Shown here in pieces: positions 1 to 6,641 of a stretch of DNA of 48,854 nucleotides. Origin of the DNA: Crenalkalicoccus roseus (GTDB taxonomy: Bacteria; Pseudomonadota; Alphaproteobacteria; Acetobacterales; Acetobacteraceae); the NCBI RefSeq assembly GCF_004761865.1, contig NZ_SJDM01000020.1, positions 14,029 to 62,882 of the forward strand, given 5' to 3'. The notes below the pieces were generated by a model. It ran no database searches. It was not told the DNA's origin and saw only the letters and a list, made by a program, of their open reading frames with translations. The position numbers were made by a program, and so were the translations under genes. The stretch's first letter is position 1. Each line of letters starts with the position of its first letter.

Positions 1-183
1 ACGCCACCTCGCTCGATGGCCCGGAAGCGGCAGGACTGGCCTGCCCCTCGGCTGTGGCGCCTCCGGCGCGGATGTCGTGCCCGCGCGGCTCGCCATCCCT
101 GGAAGCGCGTTGTCCTGCGGGCGTGATCCCGCCGCAGGCTAATGGCCTTGTCGGATGCCACCTCCCGCTCTCTGGATGCGCTA

Positions 184-1455
184 TCATTCCCTGAGCCCCC
201 GCCCGCGCATCACCACGCCCTCGCCGAAGCGGGCGCGCAGCGCCTCCATTGCCCGCCAGCGTGCGGCGCGACGCGGCGCCTCGGAGTCGGCAAGGTCGCC
301 GCGGTCGGCCTCCGCCGCCGGGGCCAGCGGCTGGGCGCCGATGCCGATCAGCCGGAACCGCGTGCCGTCCGCCTCCTTCGCCAGCAGCGGCCGCGCCGCC
401 TCGAACAGCGTCTCCGGCAGCAGGGTGGGCGAGGGGAGGCGGACGTGGCGCGTGCGCAGCGCGAAGCCCGCCGTCTTCAGCTTCAGCACCACGCCGGCGG
501 CGGCGAAGCCCTTCTCGGCCAGGCGCCGCGACAGCTTCTCGCACATCCGCCACAGCGGTGCCTCCAACGCAGCCATGTCGGAGAGATCGGCCTCGAAGGT
601 GGTCTCGGCGCTGATGCTCCTGGTCTCGCGCGCCGGCGTCACGGGGCGGTCGTCCTCGCCCCGCGCGCGGGCGGCGAGCACGGGCCCGTCCTCGCCGAAG
701 CGCCGCGCCGCCTCGCGCGCGTCGAGGGCGGCGAGCTGGCCGAGGCGCGTGAACCCCGCCGCCTCCAGCTTCCGCGCCAGCGCCGGCCCGACGCCGGGCA
801 GCAGGGTCACCGGCTCCCCGGCCAGCAGCGAGGCCGCCTCCGCCCGCCCGATCACCGCGAAGCCGCGCGGCTTGTCGCGCTCCGCCGCGATCTTCGCCAG
901 CAGGCGGTTCGGGGCAAGGCCGATGGAGACGGTGACGCCTACCTCCCGCTCCACCTCCTGTGCGAAGCGGGCCAGCACGGCCGCAGGCGGGGCGCGGTGC
1001 AGCGCCGCGGTCCCGCCGAGGTCCAGTAACGCCTCGTCGATCGAGAGCGGCTGCACCAGCGGCGTGAGGCGCTCCATCAGCCCCCGCACCTGGCGCGCCG
1101 CCGCGGCGTATTTCGCCATGTCCGGCCGGATCACCACCGCGTCGGGGCAGAGCCGCAACGCCTTGAACATCGGCATGGCGCTGCGCACGCCGCGGGTGCG
1201 CGCGACGTAGCAGGCGGCGGCGACCACGCCGCGCCGGCCGCCGCCGACCACCACGGGGCGGGTCAGCAGCTCCGGGCGGTCGCGCTTCTCGACGCTGGCG
1301 AAGAAGGCGTCGCAGTCCACATGCGCGACGGTGAGCGCGAACAGCTCCGCATGGCGCAGGACGCGGCGGGAGAGGCAGGCGCAGGCGGCGGGGCCGGGCG
1401 ACTCCTCGCCCATGCGCAGGCAGTCGCGGCAGAGCCAGGGCATCAGCGGCGCCAC
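184..1455 (-). CDS. dinB: DNA polymerase IV (Y-family translesion polymerase)
   Basis: This error-prone polymerase copies past damaged template bases. The 423-residue product has the Y-family palm motif HVDCDAFF with metal ligand Asp47 and steric gate Phe52, and the SIDEALLD motif with catalytic Asp140/Glu141. A helix-hairpin-helix-like stretch (LLPGVGPALARKLEAAGF) and a C-terminal little-finger region follow. Residues 1-45 form an extension with Cys9, Cys12, Cys25 and Cys27, as seen in many alphaproteobacterial DinB proteins, where it resembles a small zinc-binding element. The extension argues for a start at or near 1455, although Met5 is an alternative. The upstream gap shows no GAAC-N7-GAAC LexA box, so SOS control is not evident. 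The gene is monocistronic, followed at the window edge by 183 bases without a recognisable gene. Confidence 0.93.
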   Translation of the reverse strand: MAPLMPWLCRDCLRMGEESPGPAACACLSRRVLRHAELFALTVAHVDCDAFFASVEKRDRPELLTRPVVVGGGRRGVVAAACYVARTRGVRSAMPMFKALRLCPDAVVIRPDMAKYAAAARQVRGLMERLTPLVQPLSIDEALLDLGGTAALHRAPPAAVLARFAQEVEREVGVTVSIGLAPNRLLAKIAAERDKPRGFAVIGRAEAASLLAGEPVTLLPGVGPALARKLEAAGFTRLGQLAALDAREAARRFGEDGPVLAARARGEDDRPVTPARETRSISAETTFEADLSDMAALEAPLWRMCEKLSRRLAEKGFAAAGVVLKLKTAGFALRTRHVRLPSPTLLPETLFEAARPLLAKEADGTRFRLIGIGAQPLAPAAEADRGDLADSEAPRRAARWRAMEALRARFGEGVVMRGRGLRE

Positions 1456-1561
1456 GGGAAGGCGCCGGAGGTCCGGGCGGCGCGCCTCATGCCAGGTCCC
1501 GCGGAGCGCGACCGATCCGCGGCCATGGCCGGCCGCAGGCCGAGATCCGCGGGATGCGGCC

Positions 1562-2452
1562 TCAGTCCCACAGCCGCGCCGCCCCCAGCACGCCGGAGCT
1601 GTCGCCGTGCCGTGCCCGCAGCAGCGGCGTCGTCACCGTGTCGCTGAACACCCAGCGTTCCCATATTGCCGGCACCCGCTCGTAGAGATGCGCCATGTTC
1701 GACAGCCCGCCGCCGAGCACGATGCAGTCGGGGTCGAGGATGTTGATCACATGCGCGAGCGCCCGCGCCAGCCGCCCCGCATGGCGCGCGAGCGCCGCCG
1801 CCGCCCGCGCCTCCCCCGCCGCGGCGCGGGCAGGGAGGGAGGCAGCGTCGGTCGCGCCCGGCCCGTCCGCCTCGGCGGCCAGCGCCGGGCCGCTCAGGAA
1901 GGTCTCGATGCAGCCGCGGCGGCCGCACCAGCAGGCGGGGCCGGGATGCTCCCCCGCCTCCATCCACGGCAGGGGGTTGTGGCCCCACTCCCCGGCGATG
2001 CGGTTCCGCCCCTCCAGGATCCGCCCCGCCGTCACGATGCCGGCGCCGACGCCGGTGCCGAGGATCACCGCGAACACCGTCCCGAACCCCGCCGCCGCGC
2101 CGTCCGCCGCCTCGCTCATGGCGAGGCAGTTGGCGTCGTTGGAGAGCCGCACCGGCCGCCCGAGCCGCGCGGCGAGGTCGCGGTCCAGCGGCCTGCCGTT
2201 CAGCCAGGTGGAGTTGGCCCCGCGCACTAGGCCGGCGGCGGGGGAGAGGCTGCCCGGGATGCCGACGCCGACCGTGCCCCGCGCCCCGAGCTCCCGCTCC
2301 GCCGCCTCGACCAGCGCGCCGATCAGGGCGATCACGCCCGCATAGTCGGGCGGTGTCGGGGCGCGGCGGCGCAGCAGCGGCCGGCCGTCGGCACCGAGCG
2401 CCACGATCTCGGTCTTGGTGCCGCCGAGGTCGATGCCGATGCGGATCGTCAT
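1562..2452 (-). CDS. mak: ROK-family fructokinase (Mak type)
   Basis: This is a cytoplasmic sugar kinase of the ROK/ASKHA fold, expected to phosphorylate fructose (or a related hexose) with ATP. The 296-residue protein starts with the phosphate-1 motif GIDLGGTKTE (residues 6-15). It carries the catalytic Asp106 in SNDAN, the phosphate-2 loop LGTGVGAG, and the ROK zinc motif with His158 and CWCGRRGC (Cys174, Cys176, Cys181). It ends with the adenosine motif VLGGGLSN and a GDSSGVLGAA tail. Phrases such as NSTWLNG and GEWGHNPLPWM match E. coli Mak closely, so fructokinase is preferred over glucokinase or NagK. I chose ATG at 2452 because the protein then begins MTIRIG like its homologues; a longer frame reaches 2488. 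It is divergent from the TusA-family gene at 2527. Confidence 0.88.
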   Translation of the reverse strand: MTIRIGIDLGGTKTEIVALGADGRPLLRRRAPTPPDYAGVIALIGALVEAAERELGARGTVGVGIPGSLSPAAGLVRGANSTWLNGRPLDRDLAARLGRPVRLSNDANCLAMSEAADGAAAGFGTVFAVILGTGVGAGIVTAGRILEGRNRIAGEWGHNPLPWMEAGEHPGPACWCGRRGCIETFLSGPALAAEADGPGATDAASLPARAAAGEARAAAALARHAGRLARALAHVINILDPDCIVLGGGLSNMAHLYERVPAIWERWVFSDTVTTPLLRARHGDSSGVLGAARLWD

Positions 2453-2526
2453 CGCCGGCGGGGTGCGGCCGGGCCGGCCGCCTCGCAAGCCTTGCGGCGC
2501 CCCGCGGCGGGTGCTGCACTCGGCGC

Positions 2527-2760
2527 ATGTCCGAGACAGTGCTCGACGTGCAGGGGCTCAGCTGCCCGCTGCCGGTGCTCAAGGCCAACAAGGCGCTGCG
2601 CGGCCTGCCGCCCGGCGCCCGGCTGACCGTGCTCGCCACCGATCCGGCGAGCGTGAAGGACTTCTCCGCCTTCTGCCAGGAAACCGGGCACGAGCTGGTG
2701 TCCTTCGGCGAGAGCGGCGGCGTCTACCGCTTCGTGCTGCGCCGCCGCGCCGAAGGCTGA
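2527..2760 (+). CDS. TusA/SirA-family sulfurtransferase
   Basis: This small (77 aa) cytoplasmic sulfur-carrier-type protein has the TusA signature LSCPLPVLKANKAL, with the persulfide-accepting Cys13 followed by Pro-x-Pro, then the beta-alpha-beta pattern ending DFSAFCQETGHEL. In the family the cysteine relays sulfur to tRNA thiolation, molybdenum-cofactor enzymes or sulfur oxidation; which applies here is not visible. The start is the ATG just after CGGCGC, and it gives the normal family length. The stop lies 15 bases before the histone-deacetylase-like gene, whose ribosome binding site GAGGAGG sits in the gap, so the two are probably co-transcribed. Confidence 0.88.
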   Translation: MSETVLDVQGLSCPLPVLKANKALRGLPPGARLTVLATDPASVKDFSAFCQETGHELVSFGESGGVYRFVLRRRAEG

Positions 2761-2775
2761 GCCGAGGAGGCGGTC

Positions 2776-3705
2776 ATGGCCACCCTGCTGCTGACCCACC
2801 GCGCCTGCCTGGCGCACGACCCCGGCGACTTCCACCCGGAATGCCCGGACCGGCTGCGCGCCGTGCTGAAGGCGCTGGACCGGCAGGAATTCACGCCGCT
2901 GATCCGCGGCGAGGCGCCGGAGGCGACGACCGAGCAGCTCTGCCGCGTGCATCCGCGCCCCTATGTCGAGGCCATCCTCTCGGTGCGGCCGGAGCCCGGC
3001 GAGACGGTGCAGATCGACGCCGACACGGCGATGAGCCACGGCAGCGCCGAGGCCGCGCTGCGCGCCGCCGGCGCGGCGGTGGCGGCGGTGGACGCGGTAT
3101 GCGGCGGCGAGGTGCGCCGCGCCTTCTGCGCCACCCGACCGCCCGGCCACCATGCCGAGCCGGCGCGCCCCATGGGCTTCTGCTTCTTCTCCAATGCCGT
3201 GGTCGCCGCCCGCCACGCCCAGGCGGCGCATGGCGTGGAGCGGGTGGCGATCGTGGATTTCGACGTGCACCACGGCAACGGCAGCCAGGCCTGCGTGGAG
3301 CGCGACGCCTCCATCCTCTACGCCTCGAGCCATCAGCACCCGCTCTACCCCGGCACCGGGGATGCAATGGAGCGCGGCGTCGGCAACGTGTTCAACCTGC
3401 CGCTGCCGCCAGGGGCCGACGGTGCGGCCTTCCGCGAGGCCTGGGAGGCGGTGCTGCTGCCCGCAGTGGACCGCTTCGCGCCCGGGCTGGTGGTGGTCTC
3501 CGCCGGCTTCGACGCCCATGCGCGCGACCCGCTGGCGCAGCTTCGCGTGCGCGAGGCGGATTTCGCCTGGCTGACCGAGGCGCTCTGCGCGCTGGCGGAG
3601 ACGCATTGCCGCGGCCGGGTGGTGAGCCTGCTCGAGGGCGGCTACGACCTGCAGGCGCTGGCCGCCAGCACCGCCGCGCATGTGCGGGCGCTGATGCGGA
3701 GCTGA
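2776..3705 (+). CDS. Histone deacetylase / acetoin-utilisation family hydrolase
   Basis: This is a zinc amidohydrolase of the arginase/deacetylase fold (309 aa), predicted to remove acetyl or similar acyl groups from lysine or polyamine substrates in the cytoplasm. Family landmarks are all present: RPPGHHAE with the His125/His126 pair, DFDVHHGNG with zinc ligands Asp163 and His165, SAGFDAH with the third ligand Asp246, and LLEGGYDL carrying the transition-state tyrosine. Length matches class II-like bacterial HDACs and acetylpolyamine hydrolases. The actual substrate cannot be told from sequence. It follows the TusA-family gene by 15 bases. The next gene is convergent, and the 119-base gap between them contains a GC-rich inverted repeat (GCCCGGA at 3791, TCCGGGC at 3810). 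Confidence 0.9.
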   Translation: MATLLLTHRACLAHDPGDFHPECPDRLRAVLKALDRQEFTPLIRGEAPEATTEQLCRVHPRPYVEAILSVRPEPGETVQIDADTAMSHGSAEAALRAAGAAVAAVDAVCGGEVRRAFCATRPPGHHAEPARPMGFCFFSNAVVAARHAQAAHGVERVAIVDFDVHHGNGSQACVERDASILYASSHQHPLYPGTGDAMERGVGNVFNLPLPPGADGAAFREAWEAVLLPAVDRFAPGLVVVSAGFDAHARDPLAQLRVREADFAWLTEALCALAETHCRGRVVSLLEGGYDLQALAASTAAHVRALMRS

Positions 3706-3824
3706 GCGGGCGGGAACGGCGCCGGGGCCGGCAAGAGGAGCGGCAGCCTCCTGCGGTGCTCCGGAGGGCGCCACCCCGGCGGGGGGGCGGGCCCGGACAC
3801 GGGGGCGCATCCGGGCCGCCGCCA

Positions 3825-4811
3825 TCAGTCGGCGTACTGCCCGGCGGCCTGGATCACCGGCCGCCACTTGGCGATGTCGGCCTGCCAGAAGCGGCGATGC
3901 GCCTCGGGCGTCGCCTGCTCCTGCGCCACTGGGGCGGTGCCGAGATCGGCGAAGCGGCTGACCACCTTCTCGTCGCGCAGCGCCACCTGCAGCGCGCGCG
4001 AGAGGCGCTCGATCACCGGCGCGGGCGTGCCGCGCGGGGCGTAGAGGCCGTGCCAGATCGTCACCTGCAGGTCGGGCAGCCCGGCCTCGGCCGTGGTCGG
4101 CACGTTGGGCAGCGCCGGCACCCGCTCCGGCGTGGTGACGGCGAGCACCTTGATGGAGCCTGCGGCGATCTGCTGCGTGGTGTTGGTGGTCTGGTCGCAC
4201 ATCAGGTCCACGCGGCCGGCCATCAGCTCCTGCATCGCCGGGCCGGTGCCGCGGAAGGGCACGGTGGTCATCGCCTTGTCCACCGCCTTCATCAGCAGGA
4301 TGCCGCAGAGATGGCTCGCCGCGCCGATGCCGGCATTGGCGTAGTTCAGCTTCTCGCCCTCGCGCCGGATCAGCGCCACCGCATCCTGCAGCGTGTCGGC
4401 GGGGAAGTCCTTCCGCGCCACCAGGGTCATCGGCACCTCGGTGACCAGACCGATGGTCTCGAACCCGTTCACCGGGTCGTAGCCGAGGCGGCGGTAGAGG
4501 GTGGGGATGGTGGCCATGCCGATGTGGTGCAGCAGAATGGTGTAGCCGTCCGGCCGCGCCTGGGCGACGCGCTGGGCGCCGATGGTGCCGCCTGCGCCGC
4601 CGACATTCTCCACCACCACGGTCTGGCCGAGCTCACGTCCCATCGCCTCGGCCAGCAGCCGCGCCACCGTGTCGGTCGGGCCGCCGGCGGCGAAGGGGAC
4701 CACCATCGAAACTGGGCGGGTGGGGTATTGCTGCGCCATGGCAGGCGCGGCGGCGAGGCCGAAGGCGGCGGCGAGAGCGAGGAGCGCGCGCCGGGAAGGC
4801 CGGATGGGCAT
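3825..4811 (-). CDS. Tripartite tricarboxylate transporter substrate-binding protein (Bug family)
   Basis: This periplasmic solute receptor of the Bug/TctC family (328 aa) would capture a carboxylate and present it to a TctA/TctB permease. A clear signal peptide spans the first 23 or so residues (RRALLALAAAFGLAAAPAMAQ). The mature protein starts with the family hallmark YPTRPVSMVVPFAAGG and contains VVENVGGAGGTIGAQRVAQA and the NYANAGIGAASHL loop. ATG at 4811 was chosen because it gives an intact signal peptide and is preceded by GGAGGACTCC; the frame is open further upstream to 4904. No tctA or tctB permease gene lies nearby, so it is an orphan receptor as is usual for this expanded family. 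The ligand is unknown. Confidence 0.92.
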   Translation of the reverse strand: MPIRPSRRALLALAAAFGLAAAPAMAQQYPTRPVSMVVPFAAGGPTDTVARLLAEAMGRELGQTVVVENVGGAGGTIGAQRVAQARPDGYTILLHHIGMATIPTLYRRLGYDPVNGFETIGLVTEVPMTLVARKDFPADTLQDAVALIRREGEKLNYANAGIGAASHLCGILLMKAVDKAMTTVPFRGTGPAMQELMAGRVDLMCDQTTNTTQQIAAGSIKVLAVTTPERVPALPNVPTTAEAGLPDLQVTIWHGLYAPRGTPAPVIERLSRALQVALRDEKVVSRFADLGTAPVAQEQATPEAHRRFWQADIAKWRPVIQAAGQYAD

Positions 4812-4939
4812 GGAGTCCTCCTTGTGGGCGGCGTCGCCGCCGGTGTTATGCCTGTGGCGCTGGTCAGGGACGCCGTCGCCGCTGTCAAGCCCGCTCTGTC
4901 TCACGGCGGGGCGAACTTCCTTGACCGGACGCGCCTGCT

Positions 4940-5140
4940 GCCTGCGGCGGCCGAGGCGGCGGAAGTGGCGGGCGATGGTGGTGCTGCGGCCGTAGTGTTC
5001 GGGCCGGGCGCGCCAGGGCGGGCCGGTGGTGGCGGCGCGCAGCCTGGCGTCGAGGCGGGGGCGCGGATCGGTGCCGAGGGGGGCGGCCCGGGCGGTGCTC
5101 GTGGCGGCGGAAGGGGCGGAGCGCCTGCCACTCGGCGCGG
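4940..5140 (-). pseudogene. Decayed IS5-like transposase N-terminal fragment
   Basis: Within the 568-base gene-free stretch 4812-5379, the minus strand shows pieces that read like the N-terminal (DUF4096-type) part of IS5-family transposases, but in two frames. At about 5139-5080 one frame reads WQALRPF...RPGRP, like the W-x-x-L-x-P-L...GRP start. At about 5069-4944 another frame reads LDARLRAATTGPPWRARP, then EHYGRSTT, then RHFRRLGRR, like the LDAILWxLRTGAPWRDLPERYGxWxT...FRRW stretch. The shift falls at or near a run of six C. No catalytic DDE domain, no C-terminal part and no terminal inverted repeats were found, so this is at best a remnant. The rest of 4812-5379 holds low-complexity GC-rich sequence, a LexA-like box (5211) and the csbD promoter (5283). 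Confidence 0.4.
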
Positions 5141-5210
5141 AGAGGGGGGCCTAGGGCCGGCGGGGGTGAAGCGGCGCATCGGCGGGGCTCCCTGCGCGGT
5201 GGTGCGACGC

Positions 5211-5225
5211 GAACATACACCGAAC
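5211..5225. promoter_or_regulatory. LexA-like SOS box, GAAC-N7-GAAC
   Basis: The sequence reads GAAC ATACACC GAAC, an exact match to the direct-repeat operator GAAC-N7-GAAC (complement GTTC-N7-GTTC) used by alphaproteobacterial LexA. It lies 154 bases upstream of csbD on the plus strand and just ahead of the decayed transposase frames on the minus strand, so no obvious SOS gene is attached. It may be a relic or a chance match: an eight-base fixed pattern is not rare in 49 kb. Confidence 0.35.
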
Positions 5226-5282
5226 ATTAGCCGCGCGCAAGAAAAACCGGCAGGCAGTGGCGTGCCCTTTTCGGATCCGGAT

Positions 5283-5307
5283 GGAACTGTGCCAGCCCAG
5301 GCAGGTT
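5283..5307 (+). promoter_or_regulatory. Probable EcfG (general stress) promoter of csbD
   Basis: A -35 element GGAAC (5283-5287) is followed after 16 bases by GGTT (5304-5307). The alphaproteobacterial EcfG/SigT consensus is GGAAC-N16/17-CGTT, so only one base differs. The site ends about 70 bases upstream of the csbD start. CsbD-like proteins are commonly part of the general stress regulon, which fits. Assignment rests on pattern and context only. Confidence 0.55.
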
Positions 5308-5379
5308 TAGGCGCGGCCCGGGCGGACCTTTCCATTACGGAATGGACAGGTTGCCTTAAGGCACATCAGGAGAAGAGAC

Positions 5380-5562
5380 ATGGACAAAGATCGCATCGCT
5401 GGCGCGGCGAAGCAGGTGAAGGGCGCGGTCAAGGAAGCGGTCGGCAAGGCGACGGGCGACACCAAAACCCAGGTCGAGGGCGCCGCCGAGAAGGCCGCGG
5501 GCAAGGCGCAGAGCAGCCTGGGCAAGGCGAAGGACGCCGTCCGCGACGTAACCGAGCGCTGA
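5380..5562 (+). CDS. CsbD-family stress response protein
   Basis: This 60-residue, highly charged and Ala/Lys-rich protein begins MDKDRIAGAAKQVKGAVKEA, the CsbD signature, and continues with a second amphipathic helical repeat (EGAAEKAAGKAQSSLGKAKDAV). Members are small, abundant, hydrophilic stress proteins of unknown biochemical role, induced in many bacteria by the general stress sigma factor. A ribosome binding site AGGAGAAGAG precedes the ATG. A likely EcfG promoter lies about 70 bases upstream and a perfect hairpin follows the stop, so it looks like a single-gene transcription unit. Confidence 0.93.
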   Translation: MDKDRIAGAAKQVKGAVKEAVGKATGDTKTQVEGAAEKAAGKAQSSLGKAKDAVRDVTER

Positions 5563-5575
5563 CGGCGATCTCGGC

Positions 5576-5608
5576 AGGAATGCAGGCGCAAAATGCATCT
5601 GCATTCCT
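5576..5608 (+). terminator. Hairpin after csbD
   Basis: A perfect 10-base inverted repeat, AGGAATGCAG (5576-5585) and CTGCATTCCT (5599-5608), is separated by a 13-base loop and starts 14 bases after the csbD stop. It is followed by CCCTTCTTTT, a weak pyrimidine/T tract rather than a clean U-run. It probably ends or stabilises the csbD transcript. Confidence 0.5.
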
Positions 5609-5669
5609 CCCTTCTTTTGCGGGAACCGCCCCGACAGGACGGCGGCTACACCTGTTAGGATCACCACAA

Positions 5670-6578
5670 ATGTCGACAACCACCTCCGGCCCGGGTGCCT
5701 ATCCGGCCCGCATCGAAGGCGCGCCGACTCTGCTTCGCCGCATCTCCTGGGGTGCTGTGTTCGCTGGTGTTGTGGTCGCGCTGGCCATCGGCATTACGCT
5801 CAATCTGCTGGGCCTCGGTGTCGGCGCCACCACGATCGACGCTACGGCGCGCGACACGCCTGCAGCTTCGAGTCTCGGCATTGGCGCCGCGCTCTGGATC
5901 CTGGTCGCAAACCTGATCGGCCTCGCGATCGGCGGCTACGTCGCCGCGCGGCTCTCGGGCACGGCCGATGCCACTGATGGCACGCTGCATGGCCTGGTGG
6001 TCTGGGGCGCCTGTGCCCTGCTCTCCGTCGCGCTGCTGGGCAATGCGGTGGTCGGCCTCGCCTCCTCCGCCGTGCAGGGCGCCTCGAACGCGCTCGGCGG
6101 GCTGGCGAGCGGCGTCGGTTCCATCGCCTCGGTTGCCACTCGCGAGACCGCCAGCCGCACTGATCCCAACACGCTGCAATCGGCGGCGCAGACCCTGGCG
6201 CAGCGCGCCCAGGACGCGCTGGCCACGGGCGGCGATCCGGCGCGAATGACGCCGGATCAGCGTCGGGCCGAGATCGGCCGGCTGGTGGGGCGGTGGACAA
6301 CGGGCAATCCGCTCTCTCCGGCCGAGCGTGACCGCCTTGTGCAGCTTGCCGCCATCGAGTTCGAACTGCCCCCTCAGGAGGCCGAGGCTCGCATCCAGCA
6401 GGCCGAGCGGCAGATCCAGCAGACGCTGCGCGAGACCGAGGAGCGCGCACGGCAGGCGGCCGACGCCTCGGCGCGCGCGGCCTCGATCGCGGCCTTCACG
6501 GGCTTCTTCGTCCTGCTGCTCGGGGCGGGCGCCGCCGTCATCGGCGCGCGGCGCGGCACGCGAGCCGTGGTGGCCTGA
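5670..6578 (+). CDS. Four-helix inner-membrane protein of unknown function
   Basis: The 302-residue protein has a short hydrophilic N-terminus, then hydrophobic helices at about residues 28-52 (WGAVFAGVVVALAIGITLNL), 70-92 (LWILVANLIGLAIGGYVAA) and 104-124 (VVWGACALLSVALLGNAVVG). A Gln/Glu/Arg-rich soluble stretch of about 130 residues, likely helical or coiled coil (EAEARIQQAERQIQQTLRE), follows, then a final helix near 275-295. Similar alphaproteobacterial proteins are sometimes labelled PhnA-like, but I see no PhnA zinc ribbon or catalytic motif, so I assign no function. Its position just after csbD suggests an envelope-stress role, but that is inference. The ATG choice gives a short N-terminus before the first helix. 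Confidence 0.8.
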   Translation: MSTTTSGPGAYPARIEGAPTLLRRISWGAVFAGVVVALAIGITLNLLGLGVGATTIDATARDTPAASSLGIGAALWILVANLIGLAIGGYVAARLSGTADATDGTLHGLVVWGACALLSVALLGNAVVGLASSAVQGASNALGGLASGVGSIASVATRETASRTDPNTLQSAAQTLAQRAQDALATGGDPARMTPDQRRAEIGRLVGRWTTGNPLSPAERDRLVQLAAIEFELPPQEAEARIQQAERQIQQTLRETEERARQAADASARAASIAAFTGFFVLLLGAGAAVIGARRGTRAVVA

Positions 6579-6584
6579 TGCCGT

Positions 6585-6622
6585 GCCCTCTTCCGCCGCG
6601 GCCCGTCGCGACGGAAGAGGGC
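6585..6622. terminator. Bidirectional terminator between convergent genes
   Basis: A perfect 11-base inverted repeat, GCCCTCTTCCG (6585-6595) and CGGAAGAGGGC (6612-6622), sits between the plus-strand membrane protein gene (stop at 6578) and the minus-strand molybdenum hydroxylase gene (stop at 6642). There is no T-run. The position between convergent genes supports a shared termination hairpin. Confidence 0.6.
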
Positions 6623-6641
6623 GAGGCCGCGCCCGCCGCGC

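Noticed and set aside
1-183. Possible gene tail at the left edge
   Set aside because: No frame in this short stretch shows recognisable protein features, so nothing is annotated.
3791-3816. Inverted repeat between the deacetylase-like and Bug genes as an intrinsic terminator
   Set aside because: The stem is only seven bases, the loop is 12 bases and there is no T-run; similar matches are expected by chance in such GC-rich DNA.
4885-5220. Minus-strand frame of 111 residues as an intact gene under the LexA-like box
   Set aside because: It is Arg/Pro/His-rich, its transposase-like signature continues in another frame, and no start with a ribosome binding site is seen.
2415-6578. A 1387-residue plus-strand open frame running across five genes
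   Set aside because: It spans tusA-family, deacetylase-like, Bug and csbD genes in the wrong frame; only its last 302 residues (5670-6578) are a real protein.
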